A DNA stretch of 64,000 nt from Bartonella sp. CM31XJBT (GTDB lineage Bacteria > Pseudomonadota > Alphaproteobacteria > Rhizobiales > Rhizobiaceae): positions 62,001-126,000 of the forward strand of contig NZ_JAQITD010000003.1 in assembly GCF_028618555.1 (NCBI RefSeq), written 5' to 3'. Positions 50,215 through 59,473 of the stretch are shown here, piece by piece (positions within the stretch are counted from its first letter, which is position 1; the number at the start of each line of letters is the position of its first letter). The notes under the pieces were generated by a model. That model did no database searches. It was not told where the DNA came from and saw only the letters and a program-made list of their open reading frames with translations. The position numbers and the translations under genes are program-made.

Positions 50215-50600
50215 GCTCTCTAAGATCACTTTTTGTCTGGTTTCCTCCCAGAAAAAGAACGAAAATTTTTAAACTCTATTGATCTGTAAACAATAATAAC
50301 TCAGCTTCTTGTCTAACGCGTTCCACCTGCTCACTTCAATATCAGAACACCTCAAAAGACAGATTTCATAAGAATTGTGATTTCCTCTCAACATCTCAAA
50401 GGACGATGATTCCTATCAGCAACGATTTGTAAACAGTTCACTTTCTCTGGACAGGTTCCTCTCAGCTTCCCCATTTATATGGTTTACTCACATAAAGCTC
50501 GACAAGAAAACCCCTGCCTGAGAATATTCATCACTGCCGCTAAAGCTCATGCGTCATAATTTTAGTGACCTCACTGCCTAAGGTGCTTTATTACATACAA
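50215..50600 (+). repeat. Two family B copies in tandem
   Basis: Left copy: 'gatctgtaaacaataataac', 'agcttcttgtctaacgcg', 'ttccacctgctcacttc' (to about 50350). Right copy: 'catctcaaaggacgatga', 'gatttgtaaacagttcac', 'agctcgacaagaaaacccc', 'gagaatattcatcactg'. Both are in the same orientation. Confidence 0.5.
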
Positions 50601-51010
50601 CATATTGATTTATAATGAAATTTTATTACGCTACAACTTGAATGAGAGCTCTCAATATCATCAGATTCTCTCATTTCAAATCTGTTCTCTATTGAATCAA
50701 CTAAAACCACTTACTTGCACATCACAAGCGGGATGAGTGTGTGGATAAAAACTGTACAAGAAATGACTAAAAATGGCTCTTATGAACCGTCTTAATGCAA
50801 GGTCTATCGCAACACCCACGAGCTGGCAAATATAATGATGGTGCCGGCTTGTTACTTCATAAGCGTAAAGATGGAGGTGCTCAATGGATTTACCGTTGTA
50901 CCATTCACGAGCGCCGTCGTGAAATGGGATTGGGTGCCTTAAGAGATGTCTCTTTAAAACAAGCCCGTGAATGTGCAAACCAATGGCGCTCTGTATCGGA
51001 CTTGTAGCAG
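50600..51010 (+). repeat. Family A repeat, best-preserved integrase N-terminus
   Basis: Reference forward copy. The upstream block ('acatattgatttataatga', 'gattctctcatttcaaatc', 'cacttacttgcacatcac', 'aagcgggatgagtgtgtgg') is followed by an almost open integrase N-terminus. A frame of 70 codons reads 'YNDGAGLLLHKRKDGGAQWI', 'RRREMGLGALRDVSLKQARE' and 'CANQWRSV', the arm-type DNA-binding domain of P4-like integrases. It ends at TAG 51005, exactly where homologues continue into the core-binding domain. Confidence 0.75.
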
Positions 51011-51765
51011 GAGGGAGAATAACCACCATACCAACTAGACATACCATTGCTCATCACTAGCGCCATTATGTTCTTTAGCAGCATAACTGCAGCTTGGTAT
51101 TACGATGTTCTCTTACTTCATCTCACACCTGCTGAATATGAGCTTATTCTTTTTCAATAAATGAAAGCCCTTTTCATTGATACATCATTCAAAATAAGAA
51201 GCTATCCGCCTCTCAAACTTTTTGTCTTCCTCACCAAAACCATTAAATTAAACCCGCATTTCACGGTATTAGTTCTTAAGATCACGCCCCCCTACCGAGT
51301 ATCTGACGGCATCCTTACCCTAGAAACTCAAATGGCTTGTTTATCCTTCAGCTCCAAAATCATGAGATAAGGCAGAAAAAAGCGATGCCTTAAACAAAAT
51401 ATTCTAAAGAAAGCTAAGTTACTCGCATAAAGGAACAGAAAATGGCTGTGTCTTAGGTCACATTTTAAAACTTGAGCACAATCATAATTTATTTGCATAA
51501 ACCTAAACACCTATAATTTGCACCACCCTCTGCAAAACCAAAAGTGAGAAATACTCATAACCTCTTTTCCGAAAATCTTAAAAATACTAAACGAAACCTC
51601 TTAAACTTCTCAGCTATCTCGATACCAGTTCATTTTTTTGGAAGAATGGAGGTTTAAGCTGTTTTTGGCATCAACCTTCTTTTTTGTTCTTTTGTTTGTT
51701 AGCAGATACACTATTCACTTCCCCGCCTCTTTTTAAATTAAATCTTAAGAACCGTCGCGCAATCT
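51011..51765. other. Non-coding spacer
   Basis: No gene recognised. A 69-codon open frame at 51161-51370 has no ribosome site and no recognisable product, and I treat it as chance. A short 'cccccctaccgagtatct' near 51287 resembles part of the family B copy at 16690. Confidence 0.35.
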
Positions 51766-51767
51766 AT

Positions 51768-52025
51768 TTCATTTGTTCTCCTCTTCATATCTCAGAAGAC
51801 GAAGATTTTTAACAAAATTCAGTCTGCAAGCAATCTCATTCTAACGGGTTCCATTTAACTTCTCCTTAATAGGATTTACTTCCATAAGACTCGACAAGAA
51901 AGATTTAAAAATATTCATTATGCATTCTCAAAACATTCAATGCCTCAAGAAGGCTTATATGCCTATCATATCTCACATGATGTGGTGTGCTATAAGAAAC
52001 GTTCACCTCTAGTGGTATGCTCCAC
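51768..52025 (+). repeat. Family B repeat
   Basis: 'catatctcagaagacgaag', 'agtctgcaagcaatctcat', 'agactcgacaagaaagat', 'aaatattcattatgcattct', 'aatgcctcaagaaggc' and 'atctcacatgatgtggtgt', the full family order. It precedes the macB 3' end. Confidence 0.55.
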
Positions 52026-52154
52026 TTAATAAACAAAGCGTTTTCTAAAATAGAGCAGCAAATAATGCCAAACTTTTCCCATTCATGTTTCGCTTCATAA
52101 ACGCTTCATCCAAGTGGAAAGCATCACGAACAAACATGACCCAATTGATAAAGC

Positions 52155-54143
52155 TTAATCGCGTGAAAGAGCGACAACAGGGTCAAGCCGTGAAGCTTGC
52201 CGCGCTGGAGAAAAGCCAAAACATATTCCAATGAGTGTTGAAAAAGTAAGAGACATAATGATCGATTCAATAGTATAAACCAAATGGATAGGCGCCTTAA
52301 ACAGAAGAAATAAGCCACCGATAGAAAGCCCAAGCAAGATCCCCAAACCACCACCAATCACACAAACCAAAATCGCTTCAATGAGAAATTGCTGTAAAAT
52401 ATCACTTTGCCGTGCACCAACTGCCATACGCACGCCGATTTCATTGATCCGCTCAGAAACAGTGACCAACATAATATTCATCACCCCAATACCCCCCACA
52501 ATCAGGGAAATAGCTGCAATTGAAGAAATTAAAAGTGTTAAAATATTTGTACTCTCCATAACACGTTCACGGAAGAATTCAGAATTTCTAATGAAAAAGT
52601 CCTCCCCACCATGCCGCATAATGAGAAAACGTTTTATCATGGTCTCCGCTAAATGTGAATCAATATCATCAGCAATTCTAACAGTAATTGCACGAACTTC
52701 TGTTGTGCCAAGAAAACGTGTCTGCACTGTTGTATAGGGCAAATAAAGCTGTAACGTATTTGATGTATCTCCACTTGCATTATTTTGCGAATCAACAACA
52801 CCAATAATACGCGCTGGAACATTCCCCACATGCACCACCTTTCCAAGGGGGCTTTCATAGCTATGGGGGAAAAGAACAGACAATGCTTCTTTCTCGATCA
52901 CGAGATCAACCGCCCGATCATGGACACTTTTTTGATCAAAAAACTGTCCTTTGAAAACTTTGAGCCCCTGTGTCTGAAAAAATTGTTCTCCCACCCCCGC
53001 AATGACGGCATTAACTTCAACTGCACCAAAACGCACTTTCGAGCTTGCTGAAATCTGTGGTGTTACACCAGAAACATAAGGTAATCCAGACAAGGCTTCT
53101 GCATCAGCTTCAACCAAACTGGTTATTTTTTCTGCTTGTGGATCAGAAAAACTTTTACCAGGAAAAATGGTTAATGTATTAGTACCCAAACTTTTAAAAT
53201 TTTCCAAAATTTTCTCTCGTGTACCATTCCCTAAAGCCACCATAGCAATAATCGCCCCAATACCGATAATCACCCCAAGCATTGTTAGAAAAGTCCGCAT
53301 ACGATGTGCATTCATTGCCAACAGAGCCATCACAAACGCCTCACGGAATCGCTCAAAAAAAGAACGAAAAAAGCCCAGTTTTTGTTGGCCTTTTAGATTT
53401 TGTTGTTCCTGAAGAGATTTTCTACCAACTTTTGTTTTTGCAACCCTTGACCGCTTATCAGCAATAATTTCCCCATCACTGATTTCGATAATACGCTCTG
53501 CTCTTTCAGCCACCTGCATATCATGGGTTACAATGATAATAGTACGCCCTTCTTGATGAAGTTCATCCAAAATATGCAATACTTCTTGCCCACTCTTTTT
53601 GTCCAATGCACCAGTTGGTTCATCTGCAAGAATGACCTCCGCATTATTCATGAGCGCCCGAGCAATAGAAACACGTTGTTGCTGACCACCGGAAAGCTGA
53701 TTTGGACGATGATTTATCCGATCACCCATGCCCAAACGCGTTAAAAGATCCTGTGCACGCTTTTTTCTTGCTTCCACGGCACATCCCGCATAAATAGCCG
53801 GAATTTCAACATTACCAAGAGCTGTCAATTCATTCAACAAATGGTAGCGCTGAAAAATAAAACCAAAATGATTACGTCGTAAAGCCGACAATTCATCCGC
53901 AGAAAGAGAAGCTGTTTCTTTACCAGAGATCCAATAACGGCCAGAAGTTGGACGATCAAGACAGCCTAAAATATTCATCAAGGTAGATTTACCTGAACCG
54001 GAAGCACCTACAATTGCCACCATTTCACCACGTTTAATGGTAAGATTGATGTTTTTCAAAACGGTAACAAACGTTTCGCCCGCAGGAAATTTGCGCACAA
54101 TATTTTCCAAGACGAAGACAGCATCTGCTTGATTTGTGCTCAT
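52155..54143 (-). CDS. macB: MacB-type ABC efflux ATPase/permease
   Basis: A 662-residue mechanotransmission ABC transporter. The N-terminal NBD has Walker A 'GASGSGKS' (46-53), 'LSGGQQQRVSIARAL' and 'VILADEPTGALD'. One helix near residues 285-305, a large periplasmic domain and three C-terminal helices give the MacB fold ('VGGIGVMNIMLVTVSERINE' is strongly conserved). With MacA and an outer membrane factor it exports peptides, macrolides or similar compounds from the periplasm. It is 3 bp after macA in the order omf-macA-macB. Confidence 0.93.
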   Translation of the reverse strand: MSTNQADAVFVLENIVRKFPAGETFVTVLKNINLTIKRGEMVAIVGASGSGKSTLMNILGCLDRPTSGRYWISGKETASLSADELSALRRNHFGFIFQRYHLLNELTALGNVEIPAIYAGCAVEARKKRAQDLLTRLGMGDRINHRPNQLSGGQQQRVSIARALMNNAEVILADEPTGALDKKSGQEVLHILDELHQEGRTIIIVTHDMQVAERAERIIEISDGEIIADKRSRVAKTKVGRKSLQEQQNLKGQQKLGFFRSFFERFREAFVMALLAMNAHRMRTFLTMLGVIIGIGAIIAMVALGNGTREKILENFKSLGTNTLTIFPGKSFSDPQAEKITSLVEADAEALSGLPYVSGVTPQISASSKVRFGAVEVNAVIAGVGEQFFQTQGLKVFKGQFFDQKSVHDRAVDLVIEKEALSVLFPHSYESPLGKVVHVGNVPARIIGVVDSQNNASGDTSNTLQLYLPYTTVQTRFLGTTEVRAITVRIADDIDSHLAETMIKRFLIMRHGGEDFFIRNSEFFRERVMESTNILTLLISSIAAISLIVGGIGVMNIMLVTVSERINEIGVRMAVGARQSDILQQFLIEAILVCVIGGGLGILLGLSIGGLFLLFKAPIHLVYTIESIIMSLTFSTLIGICFGFSPARQASRLDPVVALSRD

Positions 54144-54146
54144 GCT

Positions 54147-55373
54147 TTAACTCTCGTCTTCGCTATGCATGTTAGAAGACTCTGGCATCACTCCATCAGA
54201 CGAACTGGTGATGACGACATCACCCTCGTTAAGTCCTGAAATAATCTCTGCCATAACCTTATTATTCAACCCAACACTCACCTGTTTAGTAACCACCTTA
54301 TTTTCCCCCACCAAAACAGAAACCCATGCTTTACGCTCTCTTGTCTCATCGCGTAAAGCATCACTTGGAACCAACAAGACATTCTGCGCGCGCCCTAAGA
54401 TAATATGAACTTGAGCAGTCATATAGGTTCGCAAAAAATTGTCCGCATTATCAACATGTAGAATTCCATTGTAATAGATAGCCGATGATATTAAAGCACT
54501 AGAACCACTCACCATACCAGGATTAATACTCACATCAGCACGAATTGCTTCAGGAGCCGGCTCTACTTTTTCTAAAACGCCTTCATAACGACGCTGTGAA
54601 TTACCTAAAACTGTAAAATAAAGTGGTTGTCCAGCTCGGACTTTAAGAATATCTGCTTCTGAGATTTGCGCCTTGATCGTCATCTTTGATAAATCACCCA
54701 AAATAACAATTGTTGGCGCCGACTGAACCGCATTCACATTCTGCCCTTCTTCCACAACTGTTGCCAAAACCGTTCCCGCTGAAGGGGCAGTGATGCGTGT
54801 ATAACCTAAATTAACCTCTGCACTCTCCACATCAATTTGTGCTTGCACAATCTGCTGACGAAGTTGTTCAATTTGCGCCTCGCGTATTTTCACCTGTGTC
54901 GCAGCCTCATCGAGGTTCGCCCGTGAAATCGCACGTGTTTCGATCATTTTTTTCTGACGCTCTAAATTTTTCTGTGCAAGAGAAAGATAGGCTTCTTGTT
55001 CTACCAAATTCGCATAATAATGCGATAATGCTGCTTTTTTTCTTTTTAAATCATTTTCCTGATCTGTAGGATCAATTTCTGCCAAGAGATCGCCTTCTTT
55101 CACAACACTCCCAGGGGAAACACGCATTGACACCACACGCCCTGTTGCACGCGCACCAACAGCCACCAACCGGTAAGGACGTACAAGACCAGAAGCTAAA
55201 ACACTTTCCTCAATATCCCCACGCTTCACCACCGCTGTTATATAAGTTGGAGTAGATGTTCCAAAAAAAACAGAACGTAACCATAACAACAAGAGAATGA
55301 GAAATATAGCAGTTAAAAAGAAGGAAAGTTTTTTATGTTTTGTAATGAAATTTTTGAGTAAGTTTTTTTTCAT
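54147..55373 (-). CDS. macA: MacA-type membrane fusion protein
   Basis: A 408-residue periplasmic adaptor. There is an N-terminal anchor (about 16-35), lipoyl halves 'SGLVRPYRLVAVGARATGRV' and 'ITAPSAGTVLATVVEEGQNV', a coiled-coil hairpin between (about 100-185), then beta-barrel and membrane-proximal domains. The ATG overlaps the outer membrane factor stop by 4 bp, so the three genes form one translationally coupled operon. Confidence 0.92.
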   Translation of the reverse strand: MKKNLLKNFITKHKKLSFFLTAIFLILLLLWLRSVFFGTSTPTYITAVVKRGDIEESVLASGLVRPYRLVAVGARATGRVVSMRVSPGSVVKEGDLLAEIDPTDQENDLKRKKAALSHYYANLVEQEAYLSLAQKNLERQKKMIETRAISRANLDEAATQVKIREAQIEQLRQQIVQAQIDVESAEVNLGYTRITAPSAGTVLATVVEEGQNVNAVQSAPTIVILGDLSKMTIKAQISEADILKVRAGQPLYFTVLGNSQRRYEGVLEKVEPAPEAIRADVSINPGMVSGSSALISSAIYYNGILHVDNADNFLRTYMTAQVHIILGRAQNVLLVPSDALRDETRERKAWVSVLVGENKVVTKQVSVGLNNKVMAEIISGLNEGDVVITSSSDGVMPESSNMHSEDES

Positions 55374-56851
55374 TTCCCTACCTTTGCACGCGAACGAGGT
55401 GCATTATCAACGACTTCTGGACGCGATACATCAACAACGCCATCCCAGCCTCCCCCCAATGCTTTCATCAACGTGATATATTGCGTAACCAAAGAAACAC
55501 GGCTATCTTTAAGCGCCATTTGTGCAGAATAATAAGAGCGATCAGCATTTAACAATTCAAGAAAACTAGTATTTCCATTCTCAAAAAGGCTCCGTGAAAG
55601 TTTTAAGGAATGAAGAGAAGCTTTATTCGCAACGATTAGCTTTTCTAAGCGTTGATGTTCCTTCGTTAATCTTACAAGCGCATTTTCTACATCTTCTAAA
55701 GCTTCCAACACAGCAGCTCGATAAGTAATAAAAGCTTGATCACGCTGCGCGCGCGCTACCGCAATAGAAGCCTCGACCTGACCTCCATTAAAAAGAGGAA
55801 AACGAAGACCAGGTCCAAAAGACCAGCCAATCGTTGAATTTTTCCATAATTGATCAATTGCCGTTGCTGCTGTTGAAATATTACCTGTTAAAGTAAGTGA
55901 TGGATAACGATCTGCTTCACGTTGACCAATCCGTGCTGTCGCTTGCGCATATTGACGCTCTGCCCGTCGTAAATCCGGACGTGTTAACAAAATATCAGCT
56001 GGAATTCCTGCTGGTATCGGCCAGCGTGGTTGTGGAATCTTTGCATGCTTAGCATTTTTTTGTAAAAGATCCTTCAATGCCGTAGGCACACGACCAGTTA
56101 AGACAGAGAGGCGATGAACGCTCATTGCTACATTCGCTTCCATCTGTGATATATCTGCCTCTGTATTTGCCATCTGCGCTTGCGCATTTGAAACATCAAG
56201 CTCAGAAACATCACCAGCTGTTAATCTAGCGCGCATCAGTTCATAAGTTTTACGTTGTGAGACAGCAATTTGCCGCACAATAAACAACTTTTGTTGCCAA
56301 CCACGCATTTGCACATAATTTGTTGCCACATCTCCTAGTAATGTCACCATGGTAGCACGCATATCTTCCACAGCCGCATCAAGGCCATAACGCGCTGCTT
56401 CAACCGCACGTTTATGCCCACCAAAAAAATCCAGCTCCCAGCTTGCATCAAAACCACTACTATACTGGTTTAACAATGCATCAGACTGTCCAGAACGACT
56501 ACGGGTTCCTGAAATTGAATTGGACACATTTGGCAAAAGAGTTCCCACAACCTGCCCTAAACCTGCACGCGCCTCACGTACCCGAGCTTTGGCAACAGCA
56601 ACATTATTATTTCCAGAAATAGCATAATCCATTAACGCATCTAGAACAGGGTCATTCAAATGCCGCCACCATCCGGCAAGCGCAACGGACTGCCCTGCAG
56701 TCTGTGCAGATTTTTCTCCCCAAACTGCTGGAACACGAAAAGATGTTTTCTGGTAATTAGGACCAACCATACATCCTGACAAAAGCAAACACAACAAGAC
56801 ACTAGAAAATAATCCACGAGAAGCGCCCCATTTGAGATTTCTGATATACAT
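55370..56851 (-). CDS. NodT-family outer membrane efflux lipoprotein
   Basis: A 493-residue TolC-like channel of the NodT/CusC lipoprotein group. The signal peptide ends 'LLSGC' (Cys27), followed by 'MVGPNYQ'. Two structural repeats of the OEP domain are seen ('ISGNNNVAVAKARVREARAG' and 'DRYPSLTLTGNISTAATAID'), with 'PDLRRAERQYAQATARIG' typical of NodT. It is the first gene of the macA-macB operon and should form its outer membrane exit duct. Confidence 0.9.
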   Translation of the reverse strand: MYIRNLKWGASRGLFSSVLLCLLLSGCMVGPNYQKTSFRVPAVWGEKSAQTAGQSVALAGWWRHLNDPVLDALMDYAISGNNNVAVAKARVREARAGLGQVVGTLLPNVSNSISGTRSRSGQSDALLNQYSSGFDASWELDFFGGHKRAVEAARYGLDAAVEDMRATMVTLLGDVATNYVQMRGWQQKLFIVRQIAVSQRKTYELMRARLTAGDVSELDVSNAQAQMANTEADISQMEANVAMSVHRLSVLTGRVPTALKDLLQKNAKHAKIPQPRWPIPAGIPADILLTRPDLRRAERQYAQATARIGQREADRYPSLTLTGNISTAATAIDQLWKNSTIGWSFGPGLRFPLFNGGQVEASIAVARAQRDQAFITYRAAVLEALEDVENALVRLTKEHQRLEKLIVANKASLHSLKLSRSLFENGNTSFLELLNADRSYYSAQMALKDSRVSLVTQYITLMKALGGGWDGVVDVSRPEVVDNAPRSRAKVGK

Positions 56852-56912
56852 CCAGTCTCCCGCATTCTTTCAGAATCATTATTGAATATTAATACTTTAT
56901 TTACCTCTTATT

Positions 56913-57728
56913 TCAAACTTGACGTGAAAAATCAAATACAGTTTGCACAGGAATATGATCTGAAGGACGTTCCCATCCGCGCGCATCACGAAAAATAGAA
57001 AGATCTACAACAAAAGGTGCTAAATCTTGAGAAGACCAAACATGATCAAGCCGCCGCCCATAATCGGTAAATGCCCAATCGCGAGCACGATAACTCCACC
57101 ATGTGTAAAGCTTGGTAGGAACAGGAATATGCAACCGCATCAGATCAACCCATCCACCTTGACAACACAAATCCTGTAAACGCTCGGTTTCAATGGGAGT
57201 ATGGCTTACAACCTTCAACAATTGCTGATGAGACCAAACATCCTCTGCCAAAGGAGCAATATTTAAATCTCCCACCAAAAGAGAAGAAAGACCATCGCCG
57301 TGATCCGCACGAATGGAAGACATTTCTTCTAAAAAATCAAGCTTATGACGAAATTTTTCATTCACATCAGCATCAGGGATATCTCCCCCAGCAGGAACAT
57401 AAAAATTATGAATCCGCAAGCTTCTCCCATGGGCTTCCACAATAACTGAGATATACCGGCAATCTTGGTTTTGACAAAAAAAACGTTTTTCTACCTTTTT
57501 AAAAGGCAAACGAGAAACAATAGCCACCCCGTTATAAGATTTTTGTCCACTCAATGCGATATGCTTATAACCCGCTGCTTCAAAAGCCTCCACTGGAAAT
57601 AAAGCATCTGGACATTTTGTTTCCTGTAGACACAAAACATCTGCGGAAAAGAGTTCCAAATACTGAAAAACCTGTGCAAGACGCAAACGAATAGAATTAA
57701 TATTCCAAGTCGCAATACGAAAGAACAT
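56913..57728 (-). CDS. xthA: Exodeoxyribonuclease III
   Basis: A 271-residue Mg-dependent AP endonuclease/3' exonuclease of base excision repair. 'IATWNINSIRLRL' with the conserved Asn, the metal ligand in 'LCLQETKC', 'SLLVGDLNIAP' and the C-terminal 'RLDHVW...SDHIPV' catalytic pair are in place. It is 33 bp after lolA on the same strand, a common alphaproteobacterial order. Confidence 0.94.
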   Translation of the reverse strand: MFFRIATWNINSIRLRLAQVFQYLELFSADVLCLQETKCPDALFPVEAFEAAGYKHIALSGQKSYNGVAIVSRLPFKKVEKRFFCQNQDCRYISVIVEAHGRSLRIHNFYVPAGGDIPDADVNEKFRHKLDFLEEMSSIRADHGDGLSSLLVGDLNIAPLAEDVWSHQQLLKVVSHTPIETERLQDLCCQGGWVDLMRLHIPVPTKLYTWWSYRARDWAFTDYGRRLDHVWSSQDLAPFVVDLSIFRDARGWERPSDHIPVQTVFDFSRQV

Positions 57729-57761
57729 TTGTTTTAATCCAAATAACGTAACACTCTTTCT

Positions 57762-58370
57762 TCATTTCTTCGAAGGAAGCGTGAACATCCCATTAGCGAA
57801 CCGGACGTCTGTCCGCACATTCATAACCTGCACAGTAGTTTCCAAATTTTGTTGGTCAACAATTGTCCACTGCCGCAAAGCAGAGCCTTTAGAATCAAAA
57901 ACCATCCTTATTTGCCCTGCCCCAATCGTTTTATCACGCAGAACAATCGTCACAGCCCCTGGATCTTCGCGAAATGCCAACAAGCGCCCAGAAGATACAT
58001 CAATTTTATCATCCAACAAAAACTTCATTGGCGTTTGCGAAAGTTGTGAAAAGTTCCAAGTATTCAAAGCCCGATTGTTAATACCCACAAATTGGCCATC
58101 TGCAATAATTTGTAAAGGCATTTTTTTGTAAATGAAACGAATTTTCCCTGGACGCTCTAAATAAAATGTCCCCTGAGACATTTTTCCCTTTGGACTAAAC
58201 TGAATAAAATCACCTGTCATTGTTTTGATTGCCGCAAAGTGATTCACAACATTTTGCGCCTTTATCACTTTATTAGATACTTGCGAAAAAACAGGAAAAG
58301 TTAAACACCAAAAGATAATAATTCCCACCAACCCAAAGATTCTTCTTTGCGGTAAAAAAGACGTTTTCAT
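57762..58370 (-). CDS. lolA: LolA-family outer membrane lipoprotein carrier
   Basis: A 202-residue periplasmic protein: signal peptide (about residues 1-30), then the LolA-like barrel with 'MTGDFIQFSPKGKMSQGTFY' and 'RPGKIRFIYKKMPLQIIADG'. LolA ferries lipoproteins from LolCDE to the outer membrane. The start is ATG 58370, with GGGAG 8 nt upstream; a longer form would place extra residues before the signal. It would normally follow ftsK closely; here 1.1 kb with an ftsK fragment and repeats has come between. Confidence 0.85.
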   Translation of the reverse strand: MKTSFLPQRRIFGLVGIIIFWCLTFPVFSQVSNKVIKAQNVVNHFAAIKTMTGDFIQFSPKGKMSQGTFYLERPGKIRFIYKKMPLQIIADGQFVGINNRALNTWNFSQLSQTPMKFLLDDKIDVSSGRLLAFREDPGAVTIVLRDKTIGAGQIRMVFDSKGSALRQWTIVDQQNLETTVQVMNVRTDVRFANGMFTLPSKK

Positions 58371-58489
58371 AAAAAATGCTCCCAAGCAATACTTAATTAA
58401 CTTTATAATTCATAACTTAAGTGATCAACGACGAATAAATACCTATCTTTATAAGATAAAGATATTGTTTGAAAAAAATATCAAAAGAT

Positions 58490-58755
58490 TTTCAAGAGTA
58501 TTCTTCTTCGACAGTCTCCAAAACTTTTTGCTTACCCATATCATTTACTGGACTAATGATGCCTTCTTCTTCCATCCTTTCAATCAATGTTGTAGCACAG
58601 TTATAACCAATGCCTAAACGACATTGAATATAAGAAGTCGAAGCCTTACGATCACGAAGCACAATAACAACAGCTTGACAATAGGAATCATCTGCTAAAG
58701 AAACATCCCTCTTTATTTCTTGCGATCTCTTTCGGTATCGTTTCCAAATAACCAG
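58490..58755 (-). pseudogene. Decayed duplicate of the ftsK 3' end
   Basis: About 265 bp in the same orientation, aligning with 59474-59740. Long shared runs include 'ccttcttcttccatcct', 'ttataaccaatgcctaaacg' and 'cttacgatcacgaagcac'. It corresponds to the FtsK gamma domain (last 85 or so codons) with substitutions and indels that close the frame. It lies next to lolA, so it may be the original ftsK end left behind when something inserted. Confidence 0.9.
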
Positions 58756-58934
58756 TCTGCGTTTATGTTTCCGAAATCATCAAATTTTCCTGCTTTTCTG
58801 CTGATTTTCTAAACGCATAATATATTCTTTCCCACCCCTAATCTATGAAGCAACATAAATTATAGTCAATACATAATGGATTAAGGACTAAACATATTAC
58901 TCGCGAACCTGAAAGCTCTTTTAAGTGTCAAAAA

Positions 58935-59160
58935 TGCTTTTTTGACTTCCTTCCCACCCAAAAGAATAAAAATCTTCATCCGAACCACTCTGTAAACAGT
59001 TTGGAGTTTAGCAAATTTCACTTAGCTTCCCACCCCATATAATTCATTTATATTAAGACTCGACAGATCAGCCTTGCCCTAAATATTTAGAGCGCACTTA
59101 AAAAGACACTTAAATACCAAACCTTACATGCTTTTACCCCCCTCTACACTCGCAATGACA
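58935..59160 (+). repeat. Family B repeat
   Basis: 'cttcccacccaaaagaat', 'actctgtaaacagtttgg', 'taagactcgacagatcag', 'ctaaatatttagagcgcac', 'cacttaaataccaaacc'. It sits between the ftsK fragment and a family A copy, the A-next-to-B pairing also seen at 16.6-17.2 kb and 50.2-51.0 kb. Confidence 0.55.
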
Positions 59161-59164
59161 TTAT

Positions 59165-59430
59165 TTTATACCAAGATATTGATTTATAATAATTTATCTT
59201 TTTAACTTAAATCATAACGCCAAAGACAATAAGATTCTCTCATCACATACTCTCTCATATTGAATCAATTCAAATCATTTGCTTGCACGTTACAAGCAAG
59301 GTTGGTGTATGGATAAAAGTTATATAAGATAAAGAATCCCCTTATAAGGAGTCTCAAGTACCAAGGAGCTATCGCAAATTGAGAGCTGGTATATGAAAAT
59401 GCAGACTTTCTACGATACAATAGGATAAAC
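59165..59430 (+). repeat. Family A repeat, forward
   Basis: 'atattgatttataataat', 'taagattctctcatcacat', 'aatcatttgcttgcacgtt', 'acaagcaaggttggtgtatg', 'ccccttataaggagtctca' and 'aaggagctatcgcaaatt', following family order into the first integrase codons. It ends 40 bp from the ftsK stop. Confidence 0.6.
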
Positions 59431-59473
59431 ACTTGTTTTACAAGGTATTATAAAAAACAACTATAAATATTTT